From positions 3,218,184-3,282,183 of the forward strand of contig NZ_CP168006.1 in the NCBI RefSeq assembly GCF_041521385.1: a DNA stretch of 64,000 nucleotides, read 5' to 3'. The DNA is from Alcaligenes faecalis. Its GTDB lineage: Bacteria > Pseudomonadota > Gammaproteobacteria > Burkholderiales > Burkholderiaceae_B. The notes beneath the pieces are model-generated. The model did not search any database. It was not told where the DNA came from and saw only the letters and a program-made list of their open reading frames with translations. The translations under genes were made by a program, and so were the position numbers. Below, piece after piece: positions 43,850 to 53,683 of the stretch (position 1 is the first letter of the stretch; each line of letters starts with the position of its first letter).

Positions 43850-46153
43850 ATGACATCAGTGAACAATACTTCCAAGCCTAGTGTGGGGCAGTGCGCAACA
43901 TCGGCCTGCCAGACTGGGCATTCCCATGACCATGCGGCGGGCGATCATAGCCACAAGCATAGCCATGATCACGATCACAGCCATACAGAACAAACAGCGC
44001 ACGCTCATGAAGGGGCATGCTGCTCGGCGCCTGCCATTGGCCCATCGGTAGCTTTGGCCACCAGTACCTCCACGCGTCTGGTCGTGCATATTGCCGACAT
44101 GGATTGCCCGGCGGAAGAAAACATGATCCGCTCCGGCCTGAAAAAGCTGGATCAGGTGCAGAACCTGGGCTTTGACCTGATGCAGCGCGTCTTGACCGTG
44201 GACCACGTGGATGGTGCTCGCGATAAAGTGCTGGGTGCCTTGCGTGGCCTGGGTTTTGAGCCTCGCATGGCCGATGAAGAGCCTGTGAAGCAGGTATCGC
44301 CCAAGCAGGGCCTGATTCGTATTGCCGGTGCCGTGGTATTGGCTTTGGCTGCCGAGATCAGCCATTGGCTGGCGGCCCCCGAATGGCTGGTAATTGTTCT
44401 GGCTGTGGCTGCGATTCTGTCCGGTGGTGTGCAGGTCTACAAGAAAGGCTGGATTGCGCTGCGTAATGGTCAGCTCAACATTAATGCCTTGATGAGTATT
44501 GCCGTCACGGGGGCGGTGATCCTGGCCCAATGGCCTGAAGCCGCCATGGTGATGTCCCTGTTCAGCCTGGCTGAGTGGATCGAAGCTCGTTCCCTGGACC
44601 GTGCCCGCAATGCGGTGGATAGTCTGCTCAAGCTGGTGCCGGATGAGGTTCTGGTCAGTGCCGACGGCAAGGACTGGCAACGTGTACCCGCCAATCAGGT
44701 TCAGGCTGGCTGGCAAGTGCGTGTCGCCCCCGGCGAGCGTTTCGGCCTGGACGGTAACGTCCTGCAAGGTCAAAGCACGGTTAATCAGGCCCCCATTACG
44801 GGCGAAAGCGCCCCCGTGGATAAAGAGCCCGGTGACGAGGTTTTTGCTGGCACCATTAATGGCATGGGCGAGCTGGTCTATCAAGTCCAGGCTGCTCATG
44901 ATGAAACCTTGCTGGCTCGCATCACGCGCTCGGTTCAGGAGGCGCAGGCTAATAAGGCCCCGATTCAGCGTTTTGTGGATCAGTTCTCCCGTATTTACAC
45001 CCCGCTGGTGGTGGCGGCGGCAGCCTTGATGGCCGTGGCCTTGCCTCTGATCTGGGGCGTGAGCTGGTCGGAGTCCGTGTATCGTGCTTTGGTTCTGCTG
45101 GTAATTGCGTGCCCTTGCGCACTGGTGATTTCCACCCCGGTGGCCGTGGTCAGTGCCCTGGCCAGTGCGGCACGTGCCGGTATCTTGATTAAAGGTGGTG
45201 TGTATCTGGAACGGGCTCGTCAATTGCGTTATCTGGCGGTGGACAAGACCGGTACTCTGACCTTGGGCGAGCCGTCCTTGAGCGAATACGGCAGTTTGCG
45301 TCAAAGTCTGTCGGATAGCGACGTGCTGGACATGGCTGTAGCTCTGGCCGAGCGTTCGGATCACCCCGCCTCGCAAGCAATTGCACGTGGTCGTGTGGCA
45401 TCGGGCCTGCTAAGCCTGGATCAATTCGAAGCCTTGGCGGGCAATGGCGTGCAGGCAGAGGGTTCGACGGGCCAATTGCGTCTGGGCAAGCGTAGCTGGG
45501 TGCTGGGTCAGAACCAGGCGGAGTCCAGCCAGGCCGAGCAGCAAGCCGTAGAGAGCGGTGCCACCATGGTGTATCTGGGTGACGAGCAAGGTCTGCTTGC
45601 CTGGTTCGCCATGATGGATACCCTGCGTCCTACCACCACTCAAGCGATCCGCGACCTGCAAGCGCAGGGTGTGCAAGTGGAGGTGCTCTCGGGCGACCAC
45701 GAGCAAGCCGTACGCCATGTCGCTCAGCAAGCCGGCATCAAGGATTTCCGAGGGGGGTTGCTGCCACAAGACAAGCTGGATCGTATCGAGGAAAAACTGG
45801 GGAATGGTCTGGTGGCGATGGTGGGCGATGGCATCAATGATGCGCCTGCCTTGGCCCGTGCGGATGTGGGTATCGCCATGGGGGCTTTGGGTTCGGATAT
45901 TGCGATCGAGACTGCTGATGTGGCCTTGATGGACGATGACCTGGGCAAGATTGCCTTGCTGATGCGTCAGTCCCGAGCCTTGCACGCCGTTCTGTGGCAG
46001 AACATCAGCCTGGCCTTGGGTATCAAGGCAGTATTTCTTGTGATGGCTCTGACCGGACAGGCCACCATGTGGATGGCGGTGTTTGCCGACGTGGGCGCCA
46101 GCTTGCTGGTGGTGTTGAACAGCTTGCGTCTGTTGCGCGCCCGCCATCCTTAA
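43850..46153 (+). CDS. Zn/Cd/Pb-translocating P-type ATPase (ZntA/CadA type)
   Basis: A 767-residue PIB-type ATPase. The N-terminus is a His-rich stretch (residues about 23-55, many HxH pairs) ending in ACC, then an HMA domain with MDCPAEE in place of the usual CxxC. The membrane CPC motif (IACPCALVIS), phosphorylation site DKTGTLT, the HP motif RSDHPASQAI and hinge GDGINDAP are intact. It exports divalent soft metals from the cytoplasm. The ATG at 43850 was chosen over a longer in-frame start that would run back through the merR promoter. A terminator follows at 46174. Confidence 0.93.
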   Translation: MTSVNNTSKPSVGQCATSACQTGHSHDHAAGDHSHKHSHDHDHSHTEQTAHAHEGACCSAPAIGPSVALATSTSTRLVVHIADMDCPAEENMIRSGLKKLDQVQNLGFDLMQRVLTVDHVDGARDKVLGALRGLGFEPRMADEEPVKQVSPKQGLIRIAGAVVLALAAEISHWLAAPEWLVIVLAVAAILSGGVQVYKKGWIALRNGQLNINALMSIAVTGAVILAQWPEAAMVMSLFSLAEWIEARSLDRARNAVDSLLKLVPDEVLVSADGKDWQRVPANQVQAGWQVRVAPGERFGLDGNVLQGQSTVNQAPITGESAPVDKEPGDEVFAGTINGMGELVYQVQAAHDETLLARITRSVQEAQANKAPIQRFVDQFSRIYTPLVVAAAALMAVALPLIWGVSWSESVYRALVLLVIACPCALVISTPVAVVSALASAARAGILIKGGVYLERARQLRYLAVDKTGTLTLGEPSLSEYGSLRQSLSDSDVLDMAVALAERSDHPASQAIARGRVASGLLSLDQFEALAGNGVQAEGSTGQLRLGKRSWVLGQNQAESSQAEQQAVESGATMVYLGDEQGLLAWFAMMDTLRPTTTQAIRDLQAQGVQVEVLSGDHEQAVRHVAQQAGIKDFRGGLLPQDKLDRIEEKLGNGLVAMVGDGINDAPALARADVGIAMGALGSDIAIETADVALMDDDLGKIALLMRQSRALHAVLWQNISLALGIKAVFLVMALTGQATMWMAVFADVGASLLVVLNSLRLLRARHP

Positions 46154-46173
46154 ATTCCGTGTGTATGGCAATC

Positions 46174-46205
46174 AAACTCCACCTCGTTTAGGTGGAGTTT
46201 TTTTA
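46174..46205 (+). terminator. terminator of the metal ATPase gene
   Basis: AAACTCCACCT-CGTTT-AGGTGGAGTTT is an 11-base perfect stem followed by TTTT. It lies 20 bases after the stop codon. Confidence 0.92.
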
Positions 46206-46352
46206 TGCTTCATTCTTATGTTGCATCAAATAAGGCCATCACTAACGTGAAGTTGATTTGACACACAGTAGTATCATTAAAGCTTCATTTGAGTTTGGGC
46301 CCCGCTTGTTTCTCATCTGTGTCGAGCAGGCTGGGCATGACAAGGACGCACG

Positions 46353-48071
46353 ATGATTGCACTGCTGGAAGCGGGTCGAGCCGGGCTCCTGGGGCGAAAA
46401 CATTGGCTAAATAACCTGTTGGCTGGTTTGGTGGTGGGGGTGGTGGCCTTGCCGCTGGCCATGGCCTTTGCCATTGCATCCGGAGTCAAGCCCGAGCAGG
46501 GTTTGTATACCGCCATTATTGCCGGTTTGGCGGTTTCTTTATTTGGTGGCAGCCGGGTTCAGATTGCCGGGCCGACGGGCGCGTTCATTGTTATCTTGTC
46601 CGGGGTGGTCGCCCAGCATGGCGTGGCCGGCCTGCAAATTGCCACCTTGATGGCTGGGGTCATTTTGCTGTTGCTGGGCCTGTTGCGCCTGGGGGCAGTC
46701 ATCCGCTTTATTCCCGATCCGGTCATTGTGGGTTTTACCGCCGGTATTGGGGTGATTATCTGGGTGGGCCAGTGGCGGGACTTTTTTGGCCTTCCCGTCG
46801 TAGAAGGCCAGCACTTTCACGAGAAGCTCTGGTTCTTGCTGCAGAACCTGCCTTCCCTGGATTGGGCCACCACGCTGCTGGGGATGTTGTCGCTAGCCAT
46901 CCTGATTATTGTGCCCAAGATTCCAAGCCTGGCGCGTTTGCCTGGCCCTTTGGTGGCCTTGGTAGTCATCACGCTTATCCAGGCGATTTTCCGGTTTGAG
47001 TCCGTGGCCACGATTGGCTCCAGCTTTGGGGCCTTGCCCAGCGGCTTGCCGTCTTTCCAATGGCCAGACATTACCCTGACCCGTATCGTGGAGTTGATCG
47101 GGCCTGCTTTTGCCATTGCCATGCTGGGCGCGATCGAGTCCTTGCTGTCCGCCGTGGTGGCCGATTCCATGACAGGTTCACGTCACGACTCCAATCAGGA
47201 ATTGGTGGGCCAAGGGATTGCCAACGTGCTCTCGCCCTTGTTTGGCGGGATTGCGGCGACCGGGGCCATTGCTCGTACCGCTACCAATATTCGTAATGGT
47301 GGCGACAGCCCCATTGCCGGTGTGGTGCATGTCATTTTCCTGGTGCTGGTTTTGTTGTTGCTGGCCCCGCTGGCGGCCTATATTCCGTTGACTGTGCTGG
47401 CGGCGATTCTGTTCATGGTGGCCTGGAATATGAGTCAGGCCAAGTTGGTGCTCCGTTTGCAGCGTCGCATGCCCCCGGCTGACTTGTTCATTTTGTGGGT
47501 GACGTTTGCGCTGACGGTATTTGCGGATCTGGTCGTGGCCGTCAATATCGGGGTGGTGTTGGCCATGCTGTATGTGCTCAAGCGTACCTCGGATGGGGTG
47601 CAGGTGCGGGCGCTGGAAGGCCGCCGTCTACAGCGGGCACTGGATTTGTCTTTCAGCCAGGCGCTGCGCCAGGATATCTCGGTGCTTACCCTGGAAGGGC
47701 CATACTTTTTTGCCAGTGTGGAAGCGGTGAATCGTTCCTTGCTGACGGTGCCCGAGCCGGTTCGGGCCGTGGTTTTGCGCCTGAATTACGTACCTTTTGT
47801 GGATGCGACGGCCATGCAGGCCTTGGAAACTGTCTTGGCGGAGCTGGAGCGGCGCAATGTCATGGTGGCGCTGTGCGAGGCGAACGAGAAAGTGAATCGC
47901 AAGCTGATTCGCATGGGCCTGTTCAAGCAGATTCACGCTTGTCGTGTGTTTGATAGTTTGCAGAACGCGTGGGAAAGCGTTAGTGAGACGCTGGATTATC
48001 GGGTTGCTGAGGAAGCGGCAAAAGAAGTGACCTTGTCGTCTGACAGTGGTGTGGCTGCGCGAGCCGATTAG
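46353..48071 (+). CDS. SulP family inorganic anion transporter with STAS domain
   Basis: A 572-residue protein. About 12 membrane segments (residues 20-420) include the SulP signatures GVVALPLAMAFAIASGVKPE and GGIAATGAIARTATNIRNGG. The C-terminal STAS domain (about 440-550) is present. Family members transport sulfate, bicarbonate or carboxylates; sulfate is suggested only by the neighbouring sulfatase genes. The ATG at 46353 follows GGACGCACG. It converges with the FGE gene. Confidence 0.88.
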   Translation: MIALLEAGRAGLLGRKHWLNNLLAGLVVGVVALPLAMAFAIASGVKPEQGLYTAIIAGLAVSLFGGSRVQIAGPTGAFIVILSGVVAQHGVAGLQIATLMAGVILLLLGLLRLGAVIRFIPDPVIVGFTAGIGVIIWVGQWRDFFGLPVVEGQHFHEKLWFLLQNLPSLDWATTLLGMLSLAILIIVPKIPSLARLPGPLVALVVITLIQAIFRFESVATIGSSFGALPSGLPSFQWPDITLTRIVELIGPAFAIAMLGAIESLLSAVVADSMTGSRHDSNQELVGQGIANVLSPLFGGIAATGAIARTATNIRNGGDSPIAGVVHVIFLVLVLLLLAPLAAYIPLTVLAAILFMVAWNMSQAKLVLRLQRRMPPADLFILWVTFALTVFADLVVAVNIGVVLAMLYVLKRTSDGVQVRALEGRRLQRALDLSFSQALRQDISVLTLEGPYFFASVEAVNRSLLTVPEPVRAVVLRLNYVPFVDATAMQALETVLAELERRNVMVALCEANEKVNRKLIRMGLFKQIHACRVFDSLQNAWESVSETLDYRVAEEAAKEVTLSSDSGVAARAD

Positions 48072-48125
48072 GTATGGTCAGATGTACGAGGAGAGCCTTA
48101 TAGGCATCGTCTCTCGTGCTGCTAG

Positions 48126-48160
48126 ATGAACGACACCCCAGTTATTGGGGTGTTGTTCAT
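48126..48160. terminator. strong hairpin between sulP and FGE genes
   Basis: ATGAACGACACCCCA and TGGGGTGTTGTTCAT form a 15-base stem with one G-T pair and a five-base loop. It lies 55 bases after the SulP stop, between converging genes. No T tract follows on either strand, so termination is uncertain. Confidence 0.45.
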
Positions 48161-48260
48161 TACAGAAGCGGCAGAAGGGCTGATTTTTAGCTATACCTTT
48201 TCGGAGCCCCATGTGTTGGTCAAGACAACAAAGTCAGGGTGTGGAAAAGGGGTGCCAGTT

Positions 48261-49370
48261 TTATTTTGCAGGCGTATTCAGCGCAGTACGAAAGCCCACA
48301 TGCTGGGTAGACAGGGTGGTTTCCTGTGGCTGTCGTGAGGCTGGGCGATAGCGTACGCAGAAGTTGGCTGCGCATAGAAACGAGCCGCCCTTGATGACGC
48401 CCGTTGCCGGGTTTCCTTTGGTGTCCGTTATTGCCGTAAGAAGTGGCTTGGGCGTCAGGGGGCGATGCTGGGGCTGCCATGCACTGCGCGTCCATTCCCA
48501 GACATTGCCGACCGAATCCCACAGGCCATCGTTATTGGCTGGGAAGCAGCCCACGGGGGCGGTGCCTTCGTAGCCATCACGCAGCAGGTTTTGGGCGGGG
48601 AAGTTACCTTGCCAGGTGTTGGCCATCAAGCGGCCACGCACTTCAGGCGTATTGCCCCAAGGGTAGGTGGCGCCTTCCAGCCCGCCGCGCGCTGCAAACT
48701 CCCATTGTTCTTCGGTAGGCAGATCGCGCCCTAGCCAGCGGGCGTAGGCCAGTGCATCCTCGTAGGCGATATGGACGACCGGATGATTGTCCCGGCCATT
48801 CAGGTTGGTGTCGGGGCCACCGGGATGGCGCCAGTTGGCACCCGGCACCCATACCCACCAGTTGTAATTGCCGGGAGGGGCAGGTTGATCGTGCCCTTCG
48901 TGGTGATCGTGATCATGCGTTGCTGCCGGTGGCGTGAAGACGGCGGATCCGGGCTGACGATACTGTTCGGGAACCTGAACATGCGGCGGAAATTCCGGCA
49001 CCCGTTCAGCCTGGGTGATATAGCCTGTGGCCGCCACAAATTGCGCGAATTGGGCATTGGTGACTTCGTGCTGATCGATCTGAAAGGCCTGGACCTCCAC
49101 GGGGTGTACCGGCTTTTCTTCTGGATAGCCTTCGTCGGACCCCATCAGAAAGCGCCCGCCAGCAATGGCGACTAAACCGGCCTGATTGGCAACCCCTTGT
49201 TTGGCTGGGCCGAAGCCTGCTGGTATGCCGCTATACGCCTGGCAGTCGTGGGCCGGAACCGGAGGAAGGGGGGTATCGGAGCCTTCTGCCGCTGTGGGCA
49301 GCGGGGCTGCTGTCAGCAGCCCGCATACCGTCAGCAATGCCTTGGCTCGGGGGAGCTTAAAGGACTTCAT
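48261..49370 (-). CDS. exported formylglycine-generating enzyme (sulfatase-modifying factor)
   Basis: A 369-residue FGE/SUMF1-family protein. A signal peptide (about residues 1-28) is followed by the fold's GGRFLMGSD and HEVTNAQFAQFV motifs; the C-terminal GGSFLCAANFCVRYRPASRQ has Cys333 and Cys338, matching the copper-binding catalytic pair of FGE (Cys336/Cys341 in human). It oxidises a sulfatase active-site Cys to formylglycine with O2. An insert at residues 151-161 is rich in His and Asp. The ATG at 49370 lies 14 bases inside the end of the arylsulfatase gene, so the two are coupled. Export of the enzyme is unusual compared with the cytosolic bacterial FGEs studied. Confidence 0.85.
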   Translation of the reverse strand: MKSFKLPRAKALLTVCGLLTAAPLPTAAEGSDTPLPPVPAHDCQAYSGIPAGFGPAKQGVANQAGLVAIAGGRFLMGSDEGYPEEKPVHPVEVQAFQIDQHEVTNAQFAQFVAATGYITQAERVPEFPPHVQVPEQYRQPGSAVFTPPAATHDHDHHEGHDQPAPPGNYNWWVWVPGANWRHPGGPDTNLNGRDNHPVVHIAYEDALAYARWLGRDLPTEEQWEFAARGGLEGATYPWGNTPEVRGRLMANTWQGNFPAQNLLRDGYEGTAPVGCFPANNDGLWDSVGNVWEWTRSAWQPQHRPLTPKPLLTAITDTKGNPATGVIKGGSFLCAANFCVRYRPASRQPQETTLSTQHVGFRTALNTPAK

Positions 49371-51078
49371 CCAGATCCTTGTAGTAGTTCAGGCTGTTGC
49401 TGTAGCCAGGGCGCGAAGCCAGACCTTCAAAGTCTTCCACACCGTTGCGCTTGGCATAGTGCTCGTACTCGGCAATCAGCTCTTTCAGCTTCTCAGGATG
49501 TTTCTCGGACAGGTCATTGAGCTCGGCGCGGTCTTCGACCACATTGAACAATTCCCAGCGGTCTTTCCCCCACGGTGCATTGGCGTAAACGATTTTCCAG
49601 TCACCCACGCGCATGGCGCGGCGGCCATTCAGCTCCCAGCCTTGGCGGAAGGTTTCATGGACCTGATCGCTGCGACCTGTCAGCACATCCACCATGGAGT
49701 TACCTTGCATAGGGATGACCTGGCGGCCACGGTACTCGCTCTTGGGTTGTTCGATCTGGGCCAAGGCCAGAATGGTGGGGGCGATGTCAGTGACGTGGGC
49801 CGGAGCGCGCACAAATTCGCCCTGACGCTTGCCACCGGGTACGCGCATGATGCTGGGCACCGAGATACCGCCTTCATACATAAAGGCTTTGTACAGATTA
49901 AAGGGTGTGGAGCCAACTTGGGCCCAGCCTGGGCCGTATTCCACAAAGGAGCCGGGACGGCCCGTGTTTTCGTAACTGTTATCGCGATGCTTGTGGGCCC
50001 AGGCGCGGGTTTCACCTTCATCCAGCACGGTATTGCCGTCGGCACCGTTGTCAGACATGAAGATGACGACGGTGTTGTCGTACTGGCCGCTTTGTTTCAG
50101 GTGCTCGATCACGCGGCCGATTTGTGCGTCCATGGATTCCACCATGGCGGCGTAGACAGCCATACGCTTGCTTTCGACACGTTGTTGTTCAGGGCTCAGC
50201 TCTTTCCAGCGTGGCCAGGCAGGATTGCCCACATAGCCTTGCATATCCTGGGGCACCAGACCCAGCTTTTTCATGCGTTCCAGACGCTCTTCACGCAGTA
50301 CGTCATAGCCTGCGTCGTAACGGCCTTCATATTTACGTATGTACTCTTCGGGCGCGTGCAAAGGCCAATGCGGCGCGGTAAAGGCCAGGTAGGCGAAGAA
50401 AGGCTGGTCCTTGCGCGTGTCTGCGTCTATGTAGGACATCAGGCGCGAGGCAAAAAACTCGCTGGAGTAGAAGTCCTTGGGCAACTGCACTTCTTTGCCG
50501 TTCTCACGGTACAGGGCGACTGGTGCTTTATTGGCATCAAATGTGATGATGCCGCTTTGGTCAAAGTGGCTGGCGCCACCGTGCATCAAGGCGTAGGACT
50601 GGTCAAAGCCGCGATTGGGTGGGGAGACCTCTTCTGTCACGCCTAAATGCCATTTGCCTGTCATATAGGTGCGGTAGCCATGGTCTTGCAGGATCAAGGG
50701 AAAGGGCAGGGCACGGTCGCTCAGAAAGCCTTCGTAGCCCGGCAGGGCGCGTTGCTGGGGTGTCATCAGTTCAGCCATGCCACCAAAGCCGACCTGGTGG
50801 TTGTCCGCGCCGGACATCAGCATGGCGCGGGTCGGGGAGCAGAAGGGGGAGGCGTAAAAGTCGGTCAAGGCTACGCCGTCTTTGACCAGGGCGTCCAGGT
50901 TAGGGGTGGCAATCTCTCCGCCAAACGCGCCAATGTCTGAATATCCCAGATCATCGGCCACGATCAGCAAAATATTGGGGCGTTTTGTCTCTGTGGCTGC
51001 GTGGCTGCTTAGCGTGCAGGCGGCCAAAGCCAGGCCCAGCAAGTTGCGCAGTAAATAGCTAGTTTTAGTGCGTCGCAT
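49357..51078 (-). CDS. arylsulfatase (type I, formylglycine-dependent)
   Basis: A 573-residue sulfatase. After a signal peptide (about residues 1-27; an LAAC within it could alternatively be a lipobox), PNILLIVADDLGYSD supplies the first metal-binding Asp residues. The active-site signature is Cys80-Ser-Pro-Thr-Arg84 (SPFCSPTRAMLMSG), the C-type core modified by FGE; YMTGKWHLG and MSDNGADGN complete the Ca2+ and substrate site. It cleaves sulfate esters in the periplasm. The start at 51078 was chosen because the signal peptide begins there; the frame is open to 51186. The FGE gene follows and overlaps. Confidence 0.92.
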   Translation of the reverse strand: MRRTKTSYLLRNLLGLALAACTLSSHAATETKRPNILLIVADDLGYSDIGAFGGEIATPNLDALVKDGVALTDFYASPFCSPTRAMLMSGADNHQVGFGGMAELMTPQQRALPGYEGFLSDRALPFPLILQDHGYRTYMTGKWHLGVTEEVSPPNRGFDQSYALMHGGASHFDQSGIITFDANKAPVALYRENGKEVQLPKDFYSSEFFASRLMSYIDADTRKDQPFFAYLAFTAPHWPLHAPEEYIRKYEGRYDAGYDVLREERLERMKKLGLVPQDMQGYVGNPAWPRWKELSPEQQRVESKRMAVYAAMVESMDAQIGRVIEHLKQSGQYDNTVVIFMSDNGADGNTVLDEGETRAWAHKHRDNSYENTGRPGSFVEYGPGWAQVGSTPFNLYKAFMYEGGISVPSIMRVPGGKRQGEFVRAPAHVTDIAPTILALAQIEQPKSEYRGRQVIPMQGNSMVDVLTGRSDQVHETFRQGWELNGRRAMRVGDWKIVYANAPWGKDRWELFNVVEDRAELNDLSEKHPEKLKELIAEYEHYAKRNGVEDFEGLASRPGYSNSLNYYKDLDEVL

Positions 51079-51465
51079 TTTCTTGTGTCTCAATCTAGTT
51101 ATGTTTGTAGTGACCTTCGTCGTCTGCAGGCCTCCGATGCAAGTCGTAGAGGTGTTTCTACATAAAGCCGTGGACGCGAGTGCCATAGGGCGTATTGATG
51201 GGTTTTTGTACGTAAAACCATCGGGTAACGGATGTGTAATTGGACACGAAGCCGCTTGGGGATTTCCAAGACTAAAAAGGTTTTCTTGAATACCTAAAAA
51301 GTATGGTGGCTAATATAAATGTTGAAAATCAAGGAGCTAGGTTTGGGTGCCGTGCACGCTGTGGTTTTCCCTGATAGAGCCACAAAACCTTCTGAATGGA
51401 GTGTGTTCATTTGCCGCTACCAAGTTTGGGGAACGCATCAAGCGGTCAGCCAGAAAAATACCCCC

Positions 51466-51615
51466 ATGCTGGGCCTTCGGCTTGCGTCCTACCTCGCGGC
51501 CTGCATGCCGCCCGGATTTGTCTGGCGCACAGCAGTCCGCAATGGATTGCTGTGTGTCCCGGCTCATCCCCAAGGGGGCGTTTCTTGCCGGGGGCGCCAA
51601 GTTTTGGGGCGGCCA
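51466..51615. repeat. GC-rich intergenic repeat, copy C
   Basis: The part from 51568 (CCCCAAGGGGG onward) aligns over 48 positions with 11272-11319. An extra segment contains an 11-base hairpin, CACAGCAGTCC-GCAAT-GGATTGCTGTG (51532-51559 region). Small frames across this element are short, overlap on both strands and look spurious. The rest of 51079-51708 shows no gene beyond the terminator at 51622. Confidence 0.55.
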
Positions 51616-51621
51616 GGTGGT

Positions 51622-51665
51622 AAAAAAACACCCCAAAGGTTGGATCTGTCTCCAACTTTTGGGGT
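51622..51665 (-). terminator. terminator of the TM2 gene
   Basis: ACCCCAAAGGTTGGA (51630-51644) pairs with TCCAACTTTTGGGGT (51651-51665), one G-T mismatch, and on the minus strand is followed by TTTTTTT. It lies about 45 bases after the stop of the minus-strand TM2 gene. Confidence 0.9.
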
Positions 51666-51708
51666 GCCGCTACTAACTAAGTAAGGGGGGGCGTGAAAAG
51701 GATGAAAA

Positions 51709-52161
51709 TTAACGAACCAGCTTGAACTCGTCGTCACCCATGAAGGCGTAGCGCAAGGCGTCGATCAGGGCCAGGAAGTAAGCCAGCGGGGCCCAGATGG
51801 CAAACAGCACCAAAAACAGCAAGCCCATGCCGATCTGGCCCAGGTAAAAGCGGTGTACACCCAGCCAGCCCAGGAAAATCGCCAACACAATCGCAATCTT
51901 GCGGTGGCTGTTGGGTTTGGACATTTCATCTTTCTTGTTCTTGGAAATCCAGATGACCAGCGGGATGGTAATGAGCAAGGCAATCAAGGCCTTGCCCCAG
52001 TGAACCGTCAGGTAATGCTGGACTTCGCGCATCAAGTGGACGAAGTCATCAAACAGAAACCCCAGGTAGGAGGAGAGGTAGCGGATGATGGCCTCGCCAA
52101 AGGTCAGGCCCAACATGACAATCAGGAAGATGGCAATGCCCAGAATGATTTTTTGCAGCAT
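51709..52161 (-). CDS. TM2 domain-containing membrane protein
   Basis: A 150-residue protein. An N-terminal membrane segment (about 5-25) and a second (about 58-73) precede a TM2 domain (about 85-140) with LGWLGVHRFYLGQIGMGLLFL, the family signature. No function is established for these small proteins. The start has only a weak ribosome site. It lies 28 bases downstream of glpK and may be cotranscribed with it. Confidence 0.83.
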   Translation of the reverse strand: MLQKIILGIAIFLIVMLGLTFGEAIIRYLSSYLGFLFDDFVHLMREVQHYLTVHWGKALIALLITIPLVIWISKNKKDEMSKPNSHRKIAIVLAIFLGWLGVHRFYLGQIGMGLLFLVLFAIWAPLAYFLALIDALRYAFMGDDEFKLVR

Positions 52162-52189
52162 GGTGTTTCCGTCAAAAAAAACAGCAAGT

Positions 52190-53683
52190 TCAATAAGTGC
52201 GTGCCTGACGCACGGCTTGTTCCCAACTGAGCATCAGGTTTTGGGCTTCATCACGTGACATGGCAGGCTCGAAAGTCCGGTCGCATTGCCACAAAGCCGC
52301 AATTTCCGGCAAGCCTGAATACAGACCGCTGCCCAGGCCCGCCAGATAGGCGGCGCCCAGGGCGGTCGTCTCAATAGTAACGGGACGCACGACGGGCAGG
52401 CCTAATAAGTCTGCCTGAAATTGCATCAGAAGATTATTGGCGCAGGCTCCGCCATCAACCCGTAGCTCGTGCAAGGCCGGGCCGCCATTGGCCTGTACAT
52501 CCCGATTCATGGCCTGCAGCACGGCGGCGCTTTGGTAGGCGATGCTGTCCAGTGCTGCACGGGCAATGTGGGCCATGGTGGAAGCGCGTGTCAGGCCGGT
52601 AATGGTGCCGCGGGCCTGGGCATCCCAATAGGGGGCCCCCAGGCCGGTGAAGGCGGGAACCAGTCGCACGCCTTGTGCATCCGGCACGCTGCGGGCCAGT
52701 TCTTCAACTTGGGCGCTGTGTTCCAGAGCGCCCAGCCCGTCGCGTAGCCATTGGACGACTGCGCCGCCAATGAAAACGCTGCCTTCCAGTGCGTAGGCAG
52801 GGGTGTCGCCATGATGGGCCGCGCTGGTTGCGATCAGGCCGTTATGAGATTGGGGGACTTGCGAGCCACAGTGCATTAACAGGAAGCAGCCCGTGCCGTA
52901 CGTATTCTTGGCCATGCCAGGTGTGGTGCAGGCCTGCCCGAACAGGGCGCTTTGTTGGTCTCCCGCCACACCGCAAATAGGAATGGGGCTGCCTAAAACC
53001 TCGGGGCTGCAACAGCCAAACTCAGAGGCGGAGCTTTGTACCTGGGGCAGCACGCTGGCCGGGATGTTGAACAGGGCCAACAGTTCCTCGTCCCATTGCT
53101 GGCGATGAATGTTGTAGAGCAGGGTGCGCGAGGCATTGCTGACATCCGTGGCATGGACGTTGCCGCCGCTTAAATGCCAGATCAGCCAGCTATCAATCGT
53201 GCCGAAAGCCAGTTCACCGCGTTGGGCCCGCTCACGGGCACCGGGGATGGAGTCCAGCAGCCAGCGCAGCTTGGAGGCCGAAAAGTAGGCATCAATAGGC
53301 AGGCCGGTTTTGCTGCTAATGGTGGCCTCGTGCCCCTGTTCGCGTAACTGGGCGCAGAAGTCTTCGGCGCGTCTGTCTTGCCAGACGATGGCCTTGTGTA
53401 GGGCTTGTCCGCTTTGCCGGTCCCAGAGCACCGTGGTTTCGCGTTGATTGGTAATGCCAATCGCATGAATGTCCTGGGGGCGCAGACCGGCCTGCTCAAT
53501 CGCCTGTCGGGCTGTGCTGAACTGCGTATCCAGAATGTCCTGGGGGTCGTGTTCCACCCAGTCCGTGCGCGGATAATACTGCTGGGTTTCCTGCTGTGCC
53601 TTGGCCAGAATGCGGCCATCTGCCGCCACAACAAGGCTGCGCGAGCTGGAGGTTCCCTGATCAAGAGCAAGTATGAATGTCAT
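52190..53683 (-). CDS. glpK: glycerol kinase
   Basis: A 497-residue FGGY-family kinase, about the length of E. coli GlpK (502 aa). [13 protein letters not shown] at the N-terminus is the phosphate-1 loop; [29 protein letters not shown] and [20 protein letters not shown] are family signatures. It phosphorylates glycerol to glycerol 3-phosphate. It is divergent from glpD with a 199-base gap that must hold both promoters. No glpF or glpR is visible in the window. Confidence 0.96.
   Translation of the reverse strand: MTFILALDQGTSSSRSLVVAADGRILAKAQQETQQYYPRTDWVEHDPQDILDTQFSTARQAIEQAGLRPQDIHAIGITNQRETTVLWDRQSGQALHKAIVWQDRRAEDFCAQLREQGHEATISSKTGLPIDAYFSASKLRWLLDSIPGARERAQRGELAFGTIDSWLIWHLSGGNVHATDVSNASRTLLYNIHRQQWDEELLALFNIPASVLPQVQSSASEFGCCSPEVLGSPIPICGVAGDQQSALFGQACTTPGMAKNTYGTGCFLLMHCGSQVPQSHNGLIATSAAHHGDTPAYALEGSVFIGGAVVQWLRDGLGALEHSAQVEELARSVPDAQGVRLVPAFTGLGAPYWDAQARGTITGLTRASTMAHIARAALDSIAYQSAAVLQAMNRDVQANGGPALHELRVDGGACANNLLMQFQADLLGLPVVRPVTIETTALGAAYLAGLGSGLYSGLPEIAALWQCDRTFEPAMSRDEAQNLMLSWEQAVRQARTY

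Noticed and set aside
43856..45376. 506-codon minus-strand frame opposite the metal ATPase
   Set aside because: Shadow of the P-type ATPase, whose motifs are all intact on the other strand.
49186..50646. 486-codon plus-strand frame opposite the arylsulfatase
   Set aside because: Shadow of the sulfatase and FGE genes; no recognisable domain.
51319..51684. Short genes in the 51.3-51.7 kb gap
   Set aside because: Several overlapping short frames on both strands cross a GC-rich repeat and a terminator; none has a ribosome site or domain.
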